From Haloarcula nitratireducens (GTDB lineage Archaea; Halobacteriota; Halobacteria; Halobacteriales; Haloarculaceae), in NCBI RefSeq assembly GCF_019599505.1, contig NZ_RKLT01000015.1, positions 1 through 64,000 on the forward strand: a stretch of DNA of 64,000 bases, written 5' to 3'. Below the pieces are notes generated by a model. It was not told where the DNA came from and did not search any database. It saw only the letters and a list, made by a program, of their open reading frames with translations. A program made the translations under genes and the position numbers. Within the stretch, counting starts at the first letter, position 1. The number at the start of each line of letters is the position of its first letter. Below are positions 50,535 to 58,536 of this stretch, in pieces.

Positions 50535-51302
50535 ATGGTGGAAGTGTTCGCGGTCGCCAGCGGGAAGGGGGGAACCGGCAAGACGACGAGCACGGTCGCG
50601 CTGGGGATGGCTCTCGCGGACCGCTACGACGTGACGGTGGTCGACGCGGACACGGGGATGGCCAACCTGCTCTTTCACGCCGGCCTCTCCGACGCCGAGA
50701 CGACGCTGCACGACGTGCTGGCCGACGACGCGGCGGTGAGTGAGGCGACCTACGAGCGCTTCGGGATGACCGTCGTCCCCTGCGGGACGAGTCTGGACGG
50801 CTTCCGCGACGCCGACCCCGCCCGCCTGCGCGAGGTGGTCGCGACGCTGGCGGCCGACACCGACGTCATCCTGCTCGACTCGCCGCCGGCGCTCGACAGT
50901 CGCACGGCGGTGCTGCCCATCGTGATGGCCGACCGCATCGTGGTCGTCCTCCAGCCGACCATCCCGGCTATCTCGGACGGTCTGAAAGTCCAGGAGTACG
51001 CGACCTCCTACGGGACCGGGGTCGCCGGCATCCTGTTCAACAAGGTCCGCGAGGACGAGCGCATCGACGACGTCGCCGAGAAGACCGAGCGCTACTTCGA
51101 CGGGCCGACGCTCGCCGCGATCCCCGAGAGCGAACGGGCGCGCGAGGCCCGGCGCGCGGGCCGACCCCTGCTGGCTCACGCGTCCGACTGCGACGCCGCG
51201 GCGGCCTACCGTCGGGCGGCATCGCAATTAGAGATTGAACATCGTGATGTGCAAACTGTCGCACAGCGAGCGAGAAGCGCGATTATTCCGCAAAAGGCAT
51301 AG
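50535..51302 (+). CDS. MinD/ParA-type ATPase
   Basis: A 255-residue deviant-Walker-A ATPase: KGGTGKTT (11-18), VVDADTGMANLLFH, LLDSPPALDSRT and LFNKVREDE. Haloarchaeal MinD paralogues position surface and motility structures rather than dividing cells. A TATA-like TTTATATGC lies 22-30 bp before the ATG (about 50505-50513). The last ~22 codons are noticeably AT-richer than the rest and adjoin a TnpB element, so the native C-terminus may have been altered; see findings. Confidence 0.85.
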   Translation: MVEVFAVASGKGGTGKTTSTVALGMALADRYDVTVVDADTGMANLLFHAGLSDAETTLHDVLADDAAVSEATYERFGMTVVPCGTSLDGFRDADPARLREVVATLAADTDVILLDSPPALDSRTAVLPIVMADRIVVVLQPTIPAISDGLKVQEYATSYGTGVAGILFNKVREDERIDDVAEKTERYFDGPTLAAIPESERAREARRAGRPLLAHASDCDAAAAYRRAASQLEIEHRDVQTVAQRARSAIIPQKA

Positions 51303-51309
51303 AACGGGA

Positions 51310-51480
51310 TTATGTGTGGGTGTATCCCGGAGACCCTGTGACATCCATGTCCGCTTGTAATCGGAACACCTGACACAGCAGGCGGTTTCTCGCAGGTTTC
51401 AGGACTCCACAACGCTCGTCATCACCGGGATCTCCGATTCAGCAACGCTGTCCTGTGACACTGTCACTGGTGCGCCCATC
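51310..51480 (-). ncRNA. Candidate omega/re-RNA of the TnpB element
   Basis: TnpB guide RNAs normally span the end of tnpB and the element's right end. This region contains a perfect stem GTGACA-C-TGTCAC (51455-51467) inside the tnpB 3' end and GC-rich repeats beyond it. Extent and guide boundary cannot be set from sequence alone. Confidence 0.3.
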
Positions 51481-52635
51481 CCGCGGTATGTCATCGTCGT
51501 CGGATTTCACGCGACAACTCTCACCCCACGGGTCACTGCGGCGAGCAATATTGATCGCCGCATTCAAATCTGCCTGATACGTGCTTACCCAACAGTCCTC
51601 GTTTTCACAACAGAATTCTGCCTGTGAGTGCCGCGTACCGATACGCTTGCACTGGTGGCATATTTTCGACGTATAGGCGGGATTGACATACTGAACTGGA
51701 ATCCCGATATCTACGGCTTTGTCTTCGAGACGCGTCTGTAGCCGATTGAACGCCCATCGATGGAGCCGCCGATTCATGTATGACCCATAGTCGAACCGTT
51801 CACGAATCGTAGCGAGATCCTCCAAGACGATAACTGGGTTCTCGAACTGTTGAGCGTACTCAACACCACGCTTCGAAGCTTTCTCAATGATATCATCAAG
51901 TCCATCTTGGAAAGACTGTTTACGTTCCGTTATTCGCCAGCTGGCAGCATTTCGTGACTGGAGGCGCTTGAGGGTCGCATGTCGTTCCTTCTGGAGCTTT
52001 CTTGCTCGTTTTCCACTGATGAACAGTGGCTGTCTCGGCTTTCCCTGTTCAGTAGCACATCCGACTAAGAGGTTTGATTCGCCAACGTCGAACCCGACTG
52101 GGGTTCGCTCCGACGCCGACGGGGCCAAGGTTTCCTCAACCGCTCGCTTGATCGGAACCGAGAGTGACCACTGTTCCCCCTCGTACTGCAAGCGAACTTC
52201 ACCGACCGTCACCTCCTCGGCGATAATTTCGTGCCAGTGCTCGTGCTGGTCGGGGTTGATCTGCAACGGAATCCAGATATTCGGAGAATGTCCTGGAAGG
52301 GGTACCCGCCAACAAAATTCATAGGTCCGGTCGGTTGAGTGATCGAACCGAACGCCCCGGTTCGTGAGACGGACGGGTTGCTCATATCTGACTTCCTCCG
52401 CGTTATGTTGGTTTCGAAGGCGTGGAATACACTGCTTGAGGGCGTCTTTTGCATACGAGGTGAGGTCGTAGGGCGTTACGATCTCGTTCACCTGATACTG
52501 CGTCGTTGCCCCAGAACTGAATGCCTCTTCGAACGCTTCTCGGTAGGTTCTAAGAAGGATCTGTAGTTTCTCTTCCTTGTGCGCGGTTGGTTCAAGCAGT
52601 GTTGCCACTACTGTTCTCGTGATTGTCTTGGTCAT
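51439..52635 (-). CDS. tnpB: RNA-guided nuclease TnpB (IS1341-type)
   Basis: A 398-residue TnpB. RuvC residues are visible: Asp in VGFDVGESNLLVG, Glu in VIVLEDLATIRERFDYG, and Asp in STYQADLNAAINIA. The four-cysteine zinc finger lies between them (KICHQCKRIG...EFCCENEDC). The N-terminal WED/REC-like part begins MTKTITRTVVATLLEPT. Length and all catalytic residues suggest an active nuclease. Its guide RNA would be encoded over and beyond the 3' end of the gene (below 51480). The gene is a good horizontal-transfer candidate. Confidence 0.92.
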   Translation of the reverse strand: MTKTITRTVVATLLEPTAHKEEKLQILLRTYREAFEEAFSSGATTQYQVNEIVTPYDLTSYAKDALKQCIPRLRNQHNAEEVRYEQPVRLTNRGVRFDHSTDRTYEFCWRVPLPGHSPNIWIPLQINPDQHEHWHEIIAEEVTVGEVRLQYEGEQWSLSVPIKRAVEETLAPSASERTPVGFDVGESNLLVGCATEQGKPRQPLFISGKRARKLQKERHATLKRLQSRNAASWRITERKQSFQDGLDDIIEKASKRGVEYAQQFENPVIVLEDLATIRERFDYGSYMNRRLHRWAFNRLQTRLEDKAVDIGIPVQYVNPAYTSKICHQCKRIGTRHSQAEFCCENEDCWVSTYQADLNAAINIARRSDPWGESCRVKSDDDDIPRDGRTSDSVTGQRC

Positions 52636-52795
52636 GATTCACTCAATCCGTGATTCGCTCGTTATCGCTTATATATGTCCGTTCAATACACGGTCGGAAG
52701 GGCGTGTTAGCCAGTATTTTGTTGAGTTCTTATTCCTGCGCCAGCGCCCATTATAGCGCGTAATAAAAATCTCTCACTCAGAATTACTTTCTTGG

Positions 52796-53350
52796 GTGAG
52801 ACTGCATCTCGGTCCATCAGCATACGAGGGCGGAACGCTCCGCAAGTCCCGCGTCGTCACGGACCCGCGCGATACCCTCGCGGACGTGCTCGACCGGGAA
52901 GTCACCGGCTACGCGGTGTTCGAGTCACAGGAGACGCTTCTGTTGGACGCCGAGGGCCGGGGCGTCGTCACCTTCGAGGACGGCGTACCGGTGTTGGCCT
53001 ACCACACCGGGACCGACCGCGGCGGGCCGCCGGCGCTGGCCGACCTCGCCGTCCCCGGCCCGTACCACGTCTCGGTCTTCGAACTCGCCGCCGCCGACCT
53101 CGCGGAGGCCCACGCGGCCGAGGAGTTGCGGGTGCCGCCGGGGATGCTTGCCGAGCGGTTGGCCGGCGACCCCGCGCTGGCCGACAGCACGCGGCGCGCG
53201 GCTCCGACCGAGCGGACGGCCAGCCGGAGTGACGCTCGCACGGACCAGAGCGCCGTGGAGGCGTTCCTCGAAGACGAAGAGAAAATTGCCGCTATCCGGG
53301 AACAGGCCCGCGAGGAAGCGCAGCAACGCGCGGCCGAATGGGGTTTCTAG
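52796..53350 (+). CDS. Uncharacterised haloarchaeal protein, N-terminus next to the IS element
   Basis: A 184-residue acidic protein starting at the GTG at 52796 (read as MRLHLGPSAYEGGTLRKSRVVTDPRDTLADVL). A beta-rich N-terminal domain (TGYAVFESQETLLLDAEGRGVVTFEDGVPVLAYHTG) is followed by a helical region (LAEAHAAEELRVPPGMLAERLAG) and a coiled, charged tail (AFLEDEEKIAAIREQAREEAQQRAAEWGF). I cannot name the family. The first ~10 codons have lower GC, like the adjoining TnpB element, so the original start may have been lost or replaced. Confidence 0.65.
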   Translation: MRLHLGPSAYEGGTLRKSRVVTDPRDTLADVLDREVTGYAVFESQETLLLDAEGRGVVTFEDGVPVLAYHTGTDRGGPPALADLAVPGPYHVSVFELAAADLAEAHAAEELRVPPGMLAERLAGDPALADSTRRAAPTERTASRSDARTDQSAVEAFLEDEEKIAAIREQAREEAQQRAAEWGF

Positions 53351-53437
53351 CGCCTCTCGGACCGGATCTGTGGCTATCGGACGGCGGCGAGTTGGCAAAC
53401 ACAGGGCTGTTATAGCCTCGGCGAGTCAGATATCCTA

Positions 53438-55222
53438 ATGACCTCCCGCAGCCCCCGCCCCGGGAGCGGGGTTACGCGCCGGGCGTTACTGGCAGGGCTG
53501 ACCGCGGGAGCCGCGGGGACGAGCGGCTGTGTGACGCGTCTCCGGACGCTGGCTAATCGACAGCAGCCCGACCCCATCTCCCTCTCGGTGAAGTGCCTCC
53601 CGGTCGACGAGGACCCGTACTCGGTCGCCATCGCCCGCCAGGTCGCCCAGTGGTTCGAGACGGCGGGCATCGATACCACCGTCCAACCGATGACCGCCGA
53701 GGAACTGTACCGACAGACGCTCGTCAACCACGAGTTCGACGTGTTCGTCGGGCAGTACCCCTCACACACGATTCAACCAGATGCGCTGTACTCGCTGTTG
53801 CACTCGCGGTTCTCGGTCGAGGCGGGCTGGCAGAACCCCTTCGGGTACACGAATCTCACGGTCGACGACCTGCTGGCCGAACAGCGACGGACGTCGGGAA
53901 AGCGACGCGCCGAGGCCGTCGCGGAGATACAACGGCACCTCGTCAGGGAGTGCCCGTTCGTCGTCGTCGGCTTCCCGGACGTCATCAGGGCCGCCAGCAA
54001 CGAGCGGTTCACCGGATGGCGCTCGATGGCTGGGCTCTCGCCGCTTCACCTGCTGTCGCTCGACCGCAGCGACCTCTCGGTGACGACGCTCCGGGCGACC
54101 ACGCCGGACGTGCGGCCGACGACCAACCTCAATCCGCTGGTCGCTCCGTTCCGCCGCAGCGGCTCGATAACGGAACTGATCTACGACTCGCTGGCCCGCC
54201 GGTATCGCGGTGACCTCCACCCGTGGGCGGCCGCCGAGTTCGAGTGGACGGCGGAGAGCCCGCCGGTGGTGCGCGCGACGCTCCGGGAGGACCAGACCTG
54301 GCACGACGGCGAAGCCCTGACCGCGGACGACGTTGCCTTCACGTACGCGCTCCTCGCGGACACCTCGCTCGGCTCGTTCGACGAACCGGTTCCGCCGCTT
54401 CGCTTTCGCGGCCGGGCGTCGCTCGTCGAGGAGGCGACGGCGCTCGACGACCGCACCGTCGAGATCGAGTTCGGCGAGTGCACGCCCGAGGTCGCGACGC
54501 GGGCGCTCACCGTCCCGCTACTGGCCGAACACGTCTGGGAAGACCGGGCGGCCCGCGCGGACGTCAGCGGGCTCAACCTGGGATCGGCGACGACGGAGGC
54601 CCTCGTCGCGAGCGCGGTCCCGCCGGTCGGGAGCGGCCCGCTCGAATTCGAATCGGCGGCGGGCCGCCAGTCGCTGACGCTCTCCCGGTTCGAGGACCAC
54701 TTCCTCGAACGGCCCGACCAGACGCGGCTGCCCGGTCCCATCGCCAGCGGCGTCCCGTTCGACGAGTTCGAGCTGCGGTTCGTCGGCTCGGACGCCTCGG
54801 CGGTCGATCTGGTCGCGAACGGGGATGCGGACTTCACGTCCGTCGGCGTGGGCCCCGACCTCGTCCGGACCATCGGGAAGCAACAGCACCTCACGCTGGC
54901 CGTCGACCAGACGGACTCGTTCTACTTCCTCGGGTTCAACGCGCGGCGGACGCCGCTTTCGAACCCGCGGTTCCGCCACCTCCTCTCCCGCCTGCTGGAC
55001 CGCAAGACCGTCACGGAGTCGATTTTCGACGGCTACGTCACGCCCGCGGTGAGCCCGCTCGCCGGTACCGACTGGCTCCCGTCGGACCTCGCGTGGGACG
55101 AGGACCATCCGGTCACGTCCTTCCTGGGTAGCGGCGGCTCGGTCAACAAGCTACGCGTCCGCGAGGCCTTCCGGGACGCCGGCTACCGATACGACGAACA
55201 GGATCGACTCCTCCGGGTCTGA
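53438..55222 (+). CDS. Peptide/nickel-type substrate-binding lipoprotein with circularly permuted lobes
   Basis: A 594-residue exported protein with twin Arg (14-15) and a lipobox-like SGC at Cys31. Residues 47-195 resemble the late lobe of SBP_bac_5 proteins (RQVAQWFETAGIDTTVQPM, EFDVFVGQYPSH, YTNLTVDDLLAEQRRTSGKRRAEAVAEIQRHLVRECPFVVV). The standard beginning of that family appears only at 215-303 (LRATTPDVRPTTNLNPLV, ELIYDSLARR, LREDQTWHDGEALTADDVAFTY). The chain ends at the motif that usually precedes the late lobe (VREAFRDAGYRYDEQDRLLRV). Length fits one complete protein. No permease or ATPase is adjacent; the PAP2 gene follows one base after the stop codon. Confidence 0.82.
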   Translation: MTSRSPRPGSGVTRRALLAGLTAGAAGTSGCVTRLRTLANRQQPDPISLSVKCLPVDEDPYSVAIARQVAQWFETAGIDTTVQPMTAEELYRQTLVNHEFDVFVGQYPSHTIQPDALYSLLHSRFSVEAGWQNPFGYTNLTVDDLLAEQRRTSGKRRAEAVAEIQRHLVRECPFVVVGFPDVIRAASNERFTGWRSMAGLSPLHLLSLDRSDLSVTTLRATTPDVRPTTNLNPLVAPFRRSGSITELIYDSLARRYRGDLHPWAAAEFEWTAESPPVVRATLREDQTWHDGEALTADDVAFTYALLADTSLGSFDEPVPPLRFRGRASLVEEATALDDRTVEIEFGECTPEVATRALTVPLLAEHVWEDRAARADVSGLNLGSATTEALVASAVPPVGSGPLEFESAAGRQSLTLSRFEDHFLERPDQTRLPGPIASGVPFDEFELRFVGSDASAVDLVANGDADFTSVGVGPDLVRTIGKQQHLTLAVDQTDSFYFLGFNARRTPLSNPRFRHLLSRLLDRKTVTESIFDGYVTPAVSPLAGTDWLPSDLAWDEDHPVTSFLGSGGSVNKLRVREAFRDAGYRYDEQDRLLRV

Positions 55223-55223
55223 G

Positions 55224-56012
55224 ATGAGTCTGCTAACCGTCCTCGCCGAGGTCGTCGTCGTCGTGGCCACCGCGCTCTCGGTGGCGTCGGTGGCCGTCGT
55301 CGGTCCCGAGAACATCAGAGCGGCGGCGGCGGACTTCCCGCAACGGCTCCGTGACGCCGCTCGACCGCTCGCCGTGCTGGTGGGGGTACTGGCGCTGAAC
55401 AGCGTCGTCCGCGACGTGGGCGTCGAACTCTCCTGGCTCATCGGTCTCAACATCACCGACACCATCTACGCCATCGAGGGGTCGTTCGTCGCCGCTCTCC
55501 AGTCGCTCATGACGCCGTGGTCGACGCCGTACTTCGGCTACGTCTACATCTACGGCTACGTCTTCCTGCTGGTGTTTCCGATCCTCCTGGGTATCTTCGC
55601 CGACGACGACTCCGTCCTCCGGCGGACGGCGCTCGCCTACACCGTCAACTACGGCGGCGGTATCCTCTGTTACCTCCTGTTCGTGGCTTACGGGCCGCGC
55701 AACTACATGCCGGAACTCGTCGAGCCGCTGCTGTTCGATACGCTCCCCCGGTTCCAGTTGCTCACGAGCCGGGTCAACGCCAACACGAACGTCTTCCCGT
55801 CGCTGCACACCTCGCTGTCGGTGACCGTCGCGCTGCTCTCGGTCCACACCCGCGAGCGCTTCCCGCGCTGGACGCCGGTCGCGGTGTTTCTCGCGACGAG
55901 CGTCGTCCTCTCGACGATGATCCTCGGCATCCACTGGGGGACCGACGTCGTCGCCGGCGTCTTGCTCGGCGCGTTCGCCGTCTGGGTCGCGACGCGGTCG
56001 CGGTTCCGGTAG
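55224..56012 (+). CDS. PAP2-superfamily membrane phosphatase (Aur1/Ipt1-like)
   Basis: A 262-residue protein with about six membrane spans. The phosphatase motifs are YGPRNYMPE (motif 1 region), NVFPSLHTSLSV (motif 2, Ser-Leu-His) and LGIHWGTDVVAGVLLGAF (motif 3, His and Asp). The order and spacing fit the inositolphosphotransferase-like branch of PAP2. It probably acts on lipid-linked phosphates at the outer face of the membrane. The ATG is one base after the stop of the permuted binding protein, so the two are co-transcribed. Confidence 0.85.
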   Translation: MSLLTVLAEVVVVVATALSVASVAVVGPENIRAAAADFPQRLRDAARPLAVLVGVLALNSVVRDVGVELSWLIGLNITDTIYAIEGSFVAALQSLMTPWSTPYFGYVYIYGYVFLLVFPILLGIFADDDSVLRRTALAYTVNYGGGILCYLLFVAYGPRNYMPELVEPLLFDTLPRFQLLTSRVNANTNVFPSLHTSLSVTVALLSVHTRERFPRWTPVAVFLATSVVLSTMILGIHWGTDVVAGVLLGAFAVWVATRSRFR

Positions 56013-56051
56013 CCGGAGGCGCTTGCGATTACGACCGAGACTCGGCTGCGG

Positions 56052-56843
56052 CTACTCGGCGGTGCCCGTATCGAGGCCGTGGCAGGCTTCCAGACGTTCG
56101 CTCAAGCGCTGGACGAACCGGGCGGCCGCCCCTCCGTCGACGACGTCGTGGTCGACGGTGACGGTCAGGCTCAGGAACTCCCGGGAACGGAGTTCCCCGT
56201 CGATCAGGCGGGGCTTGGTGCCGATGCCGCCGACGGTTAGTTGAAGCGTGTAGTTCGTGGGGCTGACGGCCCAGCCGTTTCCGGTGCCGAACATGCCGAC
56301 GGAGGTGACTGCGACGGTGCCGGCGAGGGCCTTCCACCGTCCCGGAAACCACCTGGGGAGCCGCCAGATCTGGCGACGGAGGACGCCCGGGAGGCGGCGT
56401 GCGAGTCGTTCCAGTCCGGGCTCTGCGTGGGCCGTCGCGTCCGCCTCGACGCGGCGAATCTCGTCGTGAATCGACCGGACCGACCGTCGGTTCGCCTGCC
56501 GGATGACGTGCGGGACACCGATCCGCTCGCCGTCGGTCTCCCGTTCGACGAGGACGTTCACGTCGACGTCCTCGAACTCGCGGACTCGTCCCCGCCAGTC
56601 GCGATACCGCTGGACGTGGGGCTGTTCCCGCACGGTGGCGGCCAGACAGGCGACGACGAACGCGGTGAACGAGAGCTTCGTCCCGGTCGCCGATTCGATC
56701 GTCCGGATGCGCCGTCTGGCGTCGGTGACGTCGACCTCGACGAGTCCGTGAACGTTGCTCCTGCGGCCCGCCATCCGCATGTAATCCGCTGTCAACTGCT
56801 GTTGTGGGGAGACACGCTCGCCGTCGGTGCCGCTACCGCTCAT
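56052..56843 (-). CDS. Stand-alone E2 (2-oxoacid dehydrogenase acyltransferase) catalytic core
   Basis: A 263-residue CAT-like acyltransferase domain without a lipoyl domain or subunit-binding domain. It starts near QQQLTADYMRMAGRRSNVHGLVEVDVT (core first strand) and includes KLSFTAFVVACLAATV and the active-site TVTVDHDVVDGGAAARF, where His and Asp of DHxxxDG are kept but the usual Arg is Asp. An insertion of basic/Trp-rich sequence lies near 145-175 (RRQIWRLPRWFPGRWK). The acyl acceptor is unknown; classical E2 function is doubtful. Confidence 0.85.
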   Translation of the reverse strand: MSGSGTDGERVSPQQQLTADYMRMAGRRSNVHGLVEVDVTDARRRIRTIESATGTKLSFTAFVVACLAATVREQPHVQRYRDWRGRVREFEDVDVNVLVERETDGERIGVPHVIRQANRRSVRSIHDEIRRVEADATAHAEPGLERLARRLPGVLRRQIWRLPRWFPGRWKALAGTVAVTSVGMFGTGNGWAVSPTNYTLQLTVGGIGTKPRLIDGELRSREFLSLTVTVDHDVVDGGAAARFVQRLSERLEACHGLDTGTAE

Positions 56844-56886
56844 ACCGTCTCTTCGAGCGTGAGGACTAAAGCCGTGACCCGACCGT

Positions 56887-58536
56887 TCAGTTCGACGCCG
56901 TCCGACGGAAGACGACGACGCCCTCGTTCTCGAAGACGGGCTCGTAGCGGCCGCTGAGCGCGAGCGAGCGGTCCAGCGTCCCGAGGTTGCGCTCGTGGTG
57001 ACCTCGAACCGTGTAGGACCCTTTGGGCACGTAGAGGTAGTCCGGGCTGGCGTCGACGGCCGAGAGCGAGCGCTCGACGCAACTGGCCGACTGGCACTGC
57101 GAGGCGTTCTTGAACGCGCCTAACTGGGGGCCGTAGGTGTCCGGGCCCCGCCACTCCGCACCCCACGGCGAGACGAGGATGGTCCGCTCGGCGACGGCCG
57201 GGAACCACTCGGCGGCGTCCCCGAGGACGACGAACGTCGCGTCGGGCCGCGTCTCCTCGGCGGCCCACTCCATCGCCGCCACGTCGTGATCGTCCACGAA
57301 CTCCGGGGTCGTCTCGTCCGGGCCGGCGAACTCGTAGCCGACGCCGGCCACGCCCACCGCAGAGACGACGAGGAGCGCGGCGACGGCGATTCGGCCGGCC
57401 GTCCCGACGTTCGCGTTCACGGTCGCGCCCACGTCGTCGCCGTAGCGCTCCGTGACGACGACCACCGACGCGACCACCGCCACGGCCCCGACGGCGTAGG
57501 TGAACCGGGACTGGGCGAACGCCAACCAGACGGCCACCGTCCAGACGCCGACGACGCGGTGGCGCGTCAGGAGGAGGGCGACGGCGGCCGCGACGGGAAT
57601 CAGCGCGAACGACGGGCCGTACTGGATGAGGTGCGTCAGGCCGCCCCCGACGCCGCCGTGGGTACCCGCCGCGCCGGTGAACACGCCCGGCCCGTGCGTG
57701 CTCGCGACGGTCAGGAGCCACGGCGAGACGAGCAACACGCCGCCGAGGCCGACGACCGCGCCCCGCGCGAGTCCGAGGAGCGACCGGTCGTAGCCGGCCC
57801 AGAACAGGAGGTACGTCAGGACGACGAACAGCGTGTACGTCGGGTGCGTGAGTGCGACCAGCACGAACCCGAGGAGGCCGACGGGGACCCACGCGGTCTC
57901 GCCGTCGCGGAAGATGCGGAGCGCGGCGTAGGCCCCACAGAGCGCGAGGAGGAACGCGGGCGCGCGGACGAGACCACCGGCCGAGATGTGCCACTGGAGG
58001 ACCTGCGGGTTCAGTCCAACCAAGAGGGCGACGGCCGTCCCGGCGCGGCGGTCACCGAGGAGGTCGCGGCCCAGCAGATACGCCGGGACGAGCGCCGCGA
58101 CGGTGACGAGCGGCGGGAGGTACAGCGCCGTGGCGAACGTCGGCGCACCGAGGTCCCGAAGCACCGCGAGCGCGTAGAACACCAGCGGCGGATAGGCGAA
58201 CGGGACCCCGCGCGGCCCGTAGTGGGGCACCGTCGCCGGCAGGGCGTAGCCGTTCGCTCGGATCGCGTCGGCGGTGAGCGTGTACAGCCCCGCACCGAAG
58301 GCCGGGTAGGCGTTCGTCGCGGCGTACAGCGCCGTCACGACGAGACCGACCAACAGCGGCCACGCGAGCCACGGCCAGTCCCTCTCAGAGACGGGCGAGG
58401 GCGGGAGCGCTCGCCGCAGTCGCCCGGGAGCGCTCTCAGTCGTCGCTCCATCGGTCGCCCTCGCGTCTGTGGTCGTCGTGTCCGCCGTCGCCGAATCGGC
58501 GCTCACCGCGTCCGTGGTGGTCGTGTCGTCGGTCAT
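56887..58536 (-). CDS. GT-C-type membrane glycosyltransferase
   Basis: A 549-residue protein. The first ~45 residues are a Thr/Asp-rich soluble tail. It then has about ten to twelve membrane spans beginning DWPWLAWPLLVGLVVTALYAATNAYP, with an extracellular loop GPRGVPFAYPPLVFYALAVL early and a soluble C-terminal domain (VVLGDAAEWFPAVAERTILVSPWGAEWRGP...YLYVPKGSYTV). This layout matches lipid-phosphosugar-dependent GT-C transferases such as those used in archaeal S-layer N-glycosylation. The start at 58536 overlaps the stop of the sulfotransferase-like gene by 4 bp. Confidence 0.8.
   Translation of the reverse strand: MTDDTTTTDAVSADSATADTTTTDARATDGATTESAPGRLRRALPPSPVSERDWPWLAWPLLVGLVVTALYAATNAYPAFGAGLYTLTADAIRANGYALPATVPHYGPRGVPFAYPPLVFYALAVLRDLGAPTFATALYLPPLVTVAALVPAYLLGRDLLGDRRAGTAVALLVGLNPQVLQWHISAGGLVRAPAFLLALCGAYAALRIFRDGETAWVPVGLLGFVLVALTHPTYTLFVVLTYLLFWAGYDRSLLGLARGAVVGLGGVLLVSPWLLTVASTHGPGVFTGAAGTHGGVGGGLTHLIQYGPSFALIPVAAAVALLLTRHRVVGVWTVAVWLAFAQSRFTYAVGAVAVVASVVVVTERYGDDVGATVNANVGTAGRIAVAALLVVSAVGVAGVGYEFAGPDETTPEFVDDHDVAAMEWAAEETRPDATFVVLGDAAEWFPAVAERTILVSPWGAEWRGPDTYGPQLGAFKNASQCQSASCVERSLSAVDASPDYLYVPKGSYTVRGHHERNLGTLDRSLALSGRYEPVFENEGVVVFRRTASN

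Larger units (their letters stand above)
51303..52795. mobile_element. IS1341-type (IS200/IS605 family) element carrying tnpB only
   Basis: A compositionally distinct, AT-richer segment between the minD-like gene and the gene at 52796. It contains an intact tnpB, no tnpA, about 135 bp after the tnpB stop and about 160 bp before its start. The ends are not marked by terminal inverted repeats, as expected for this family, so the boundaries given are those of the neighbouring genes and are approximate. Confidence 0.7.
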
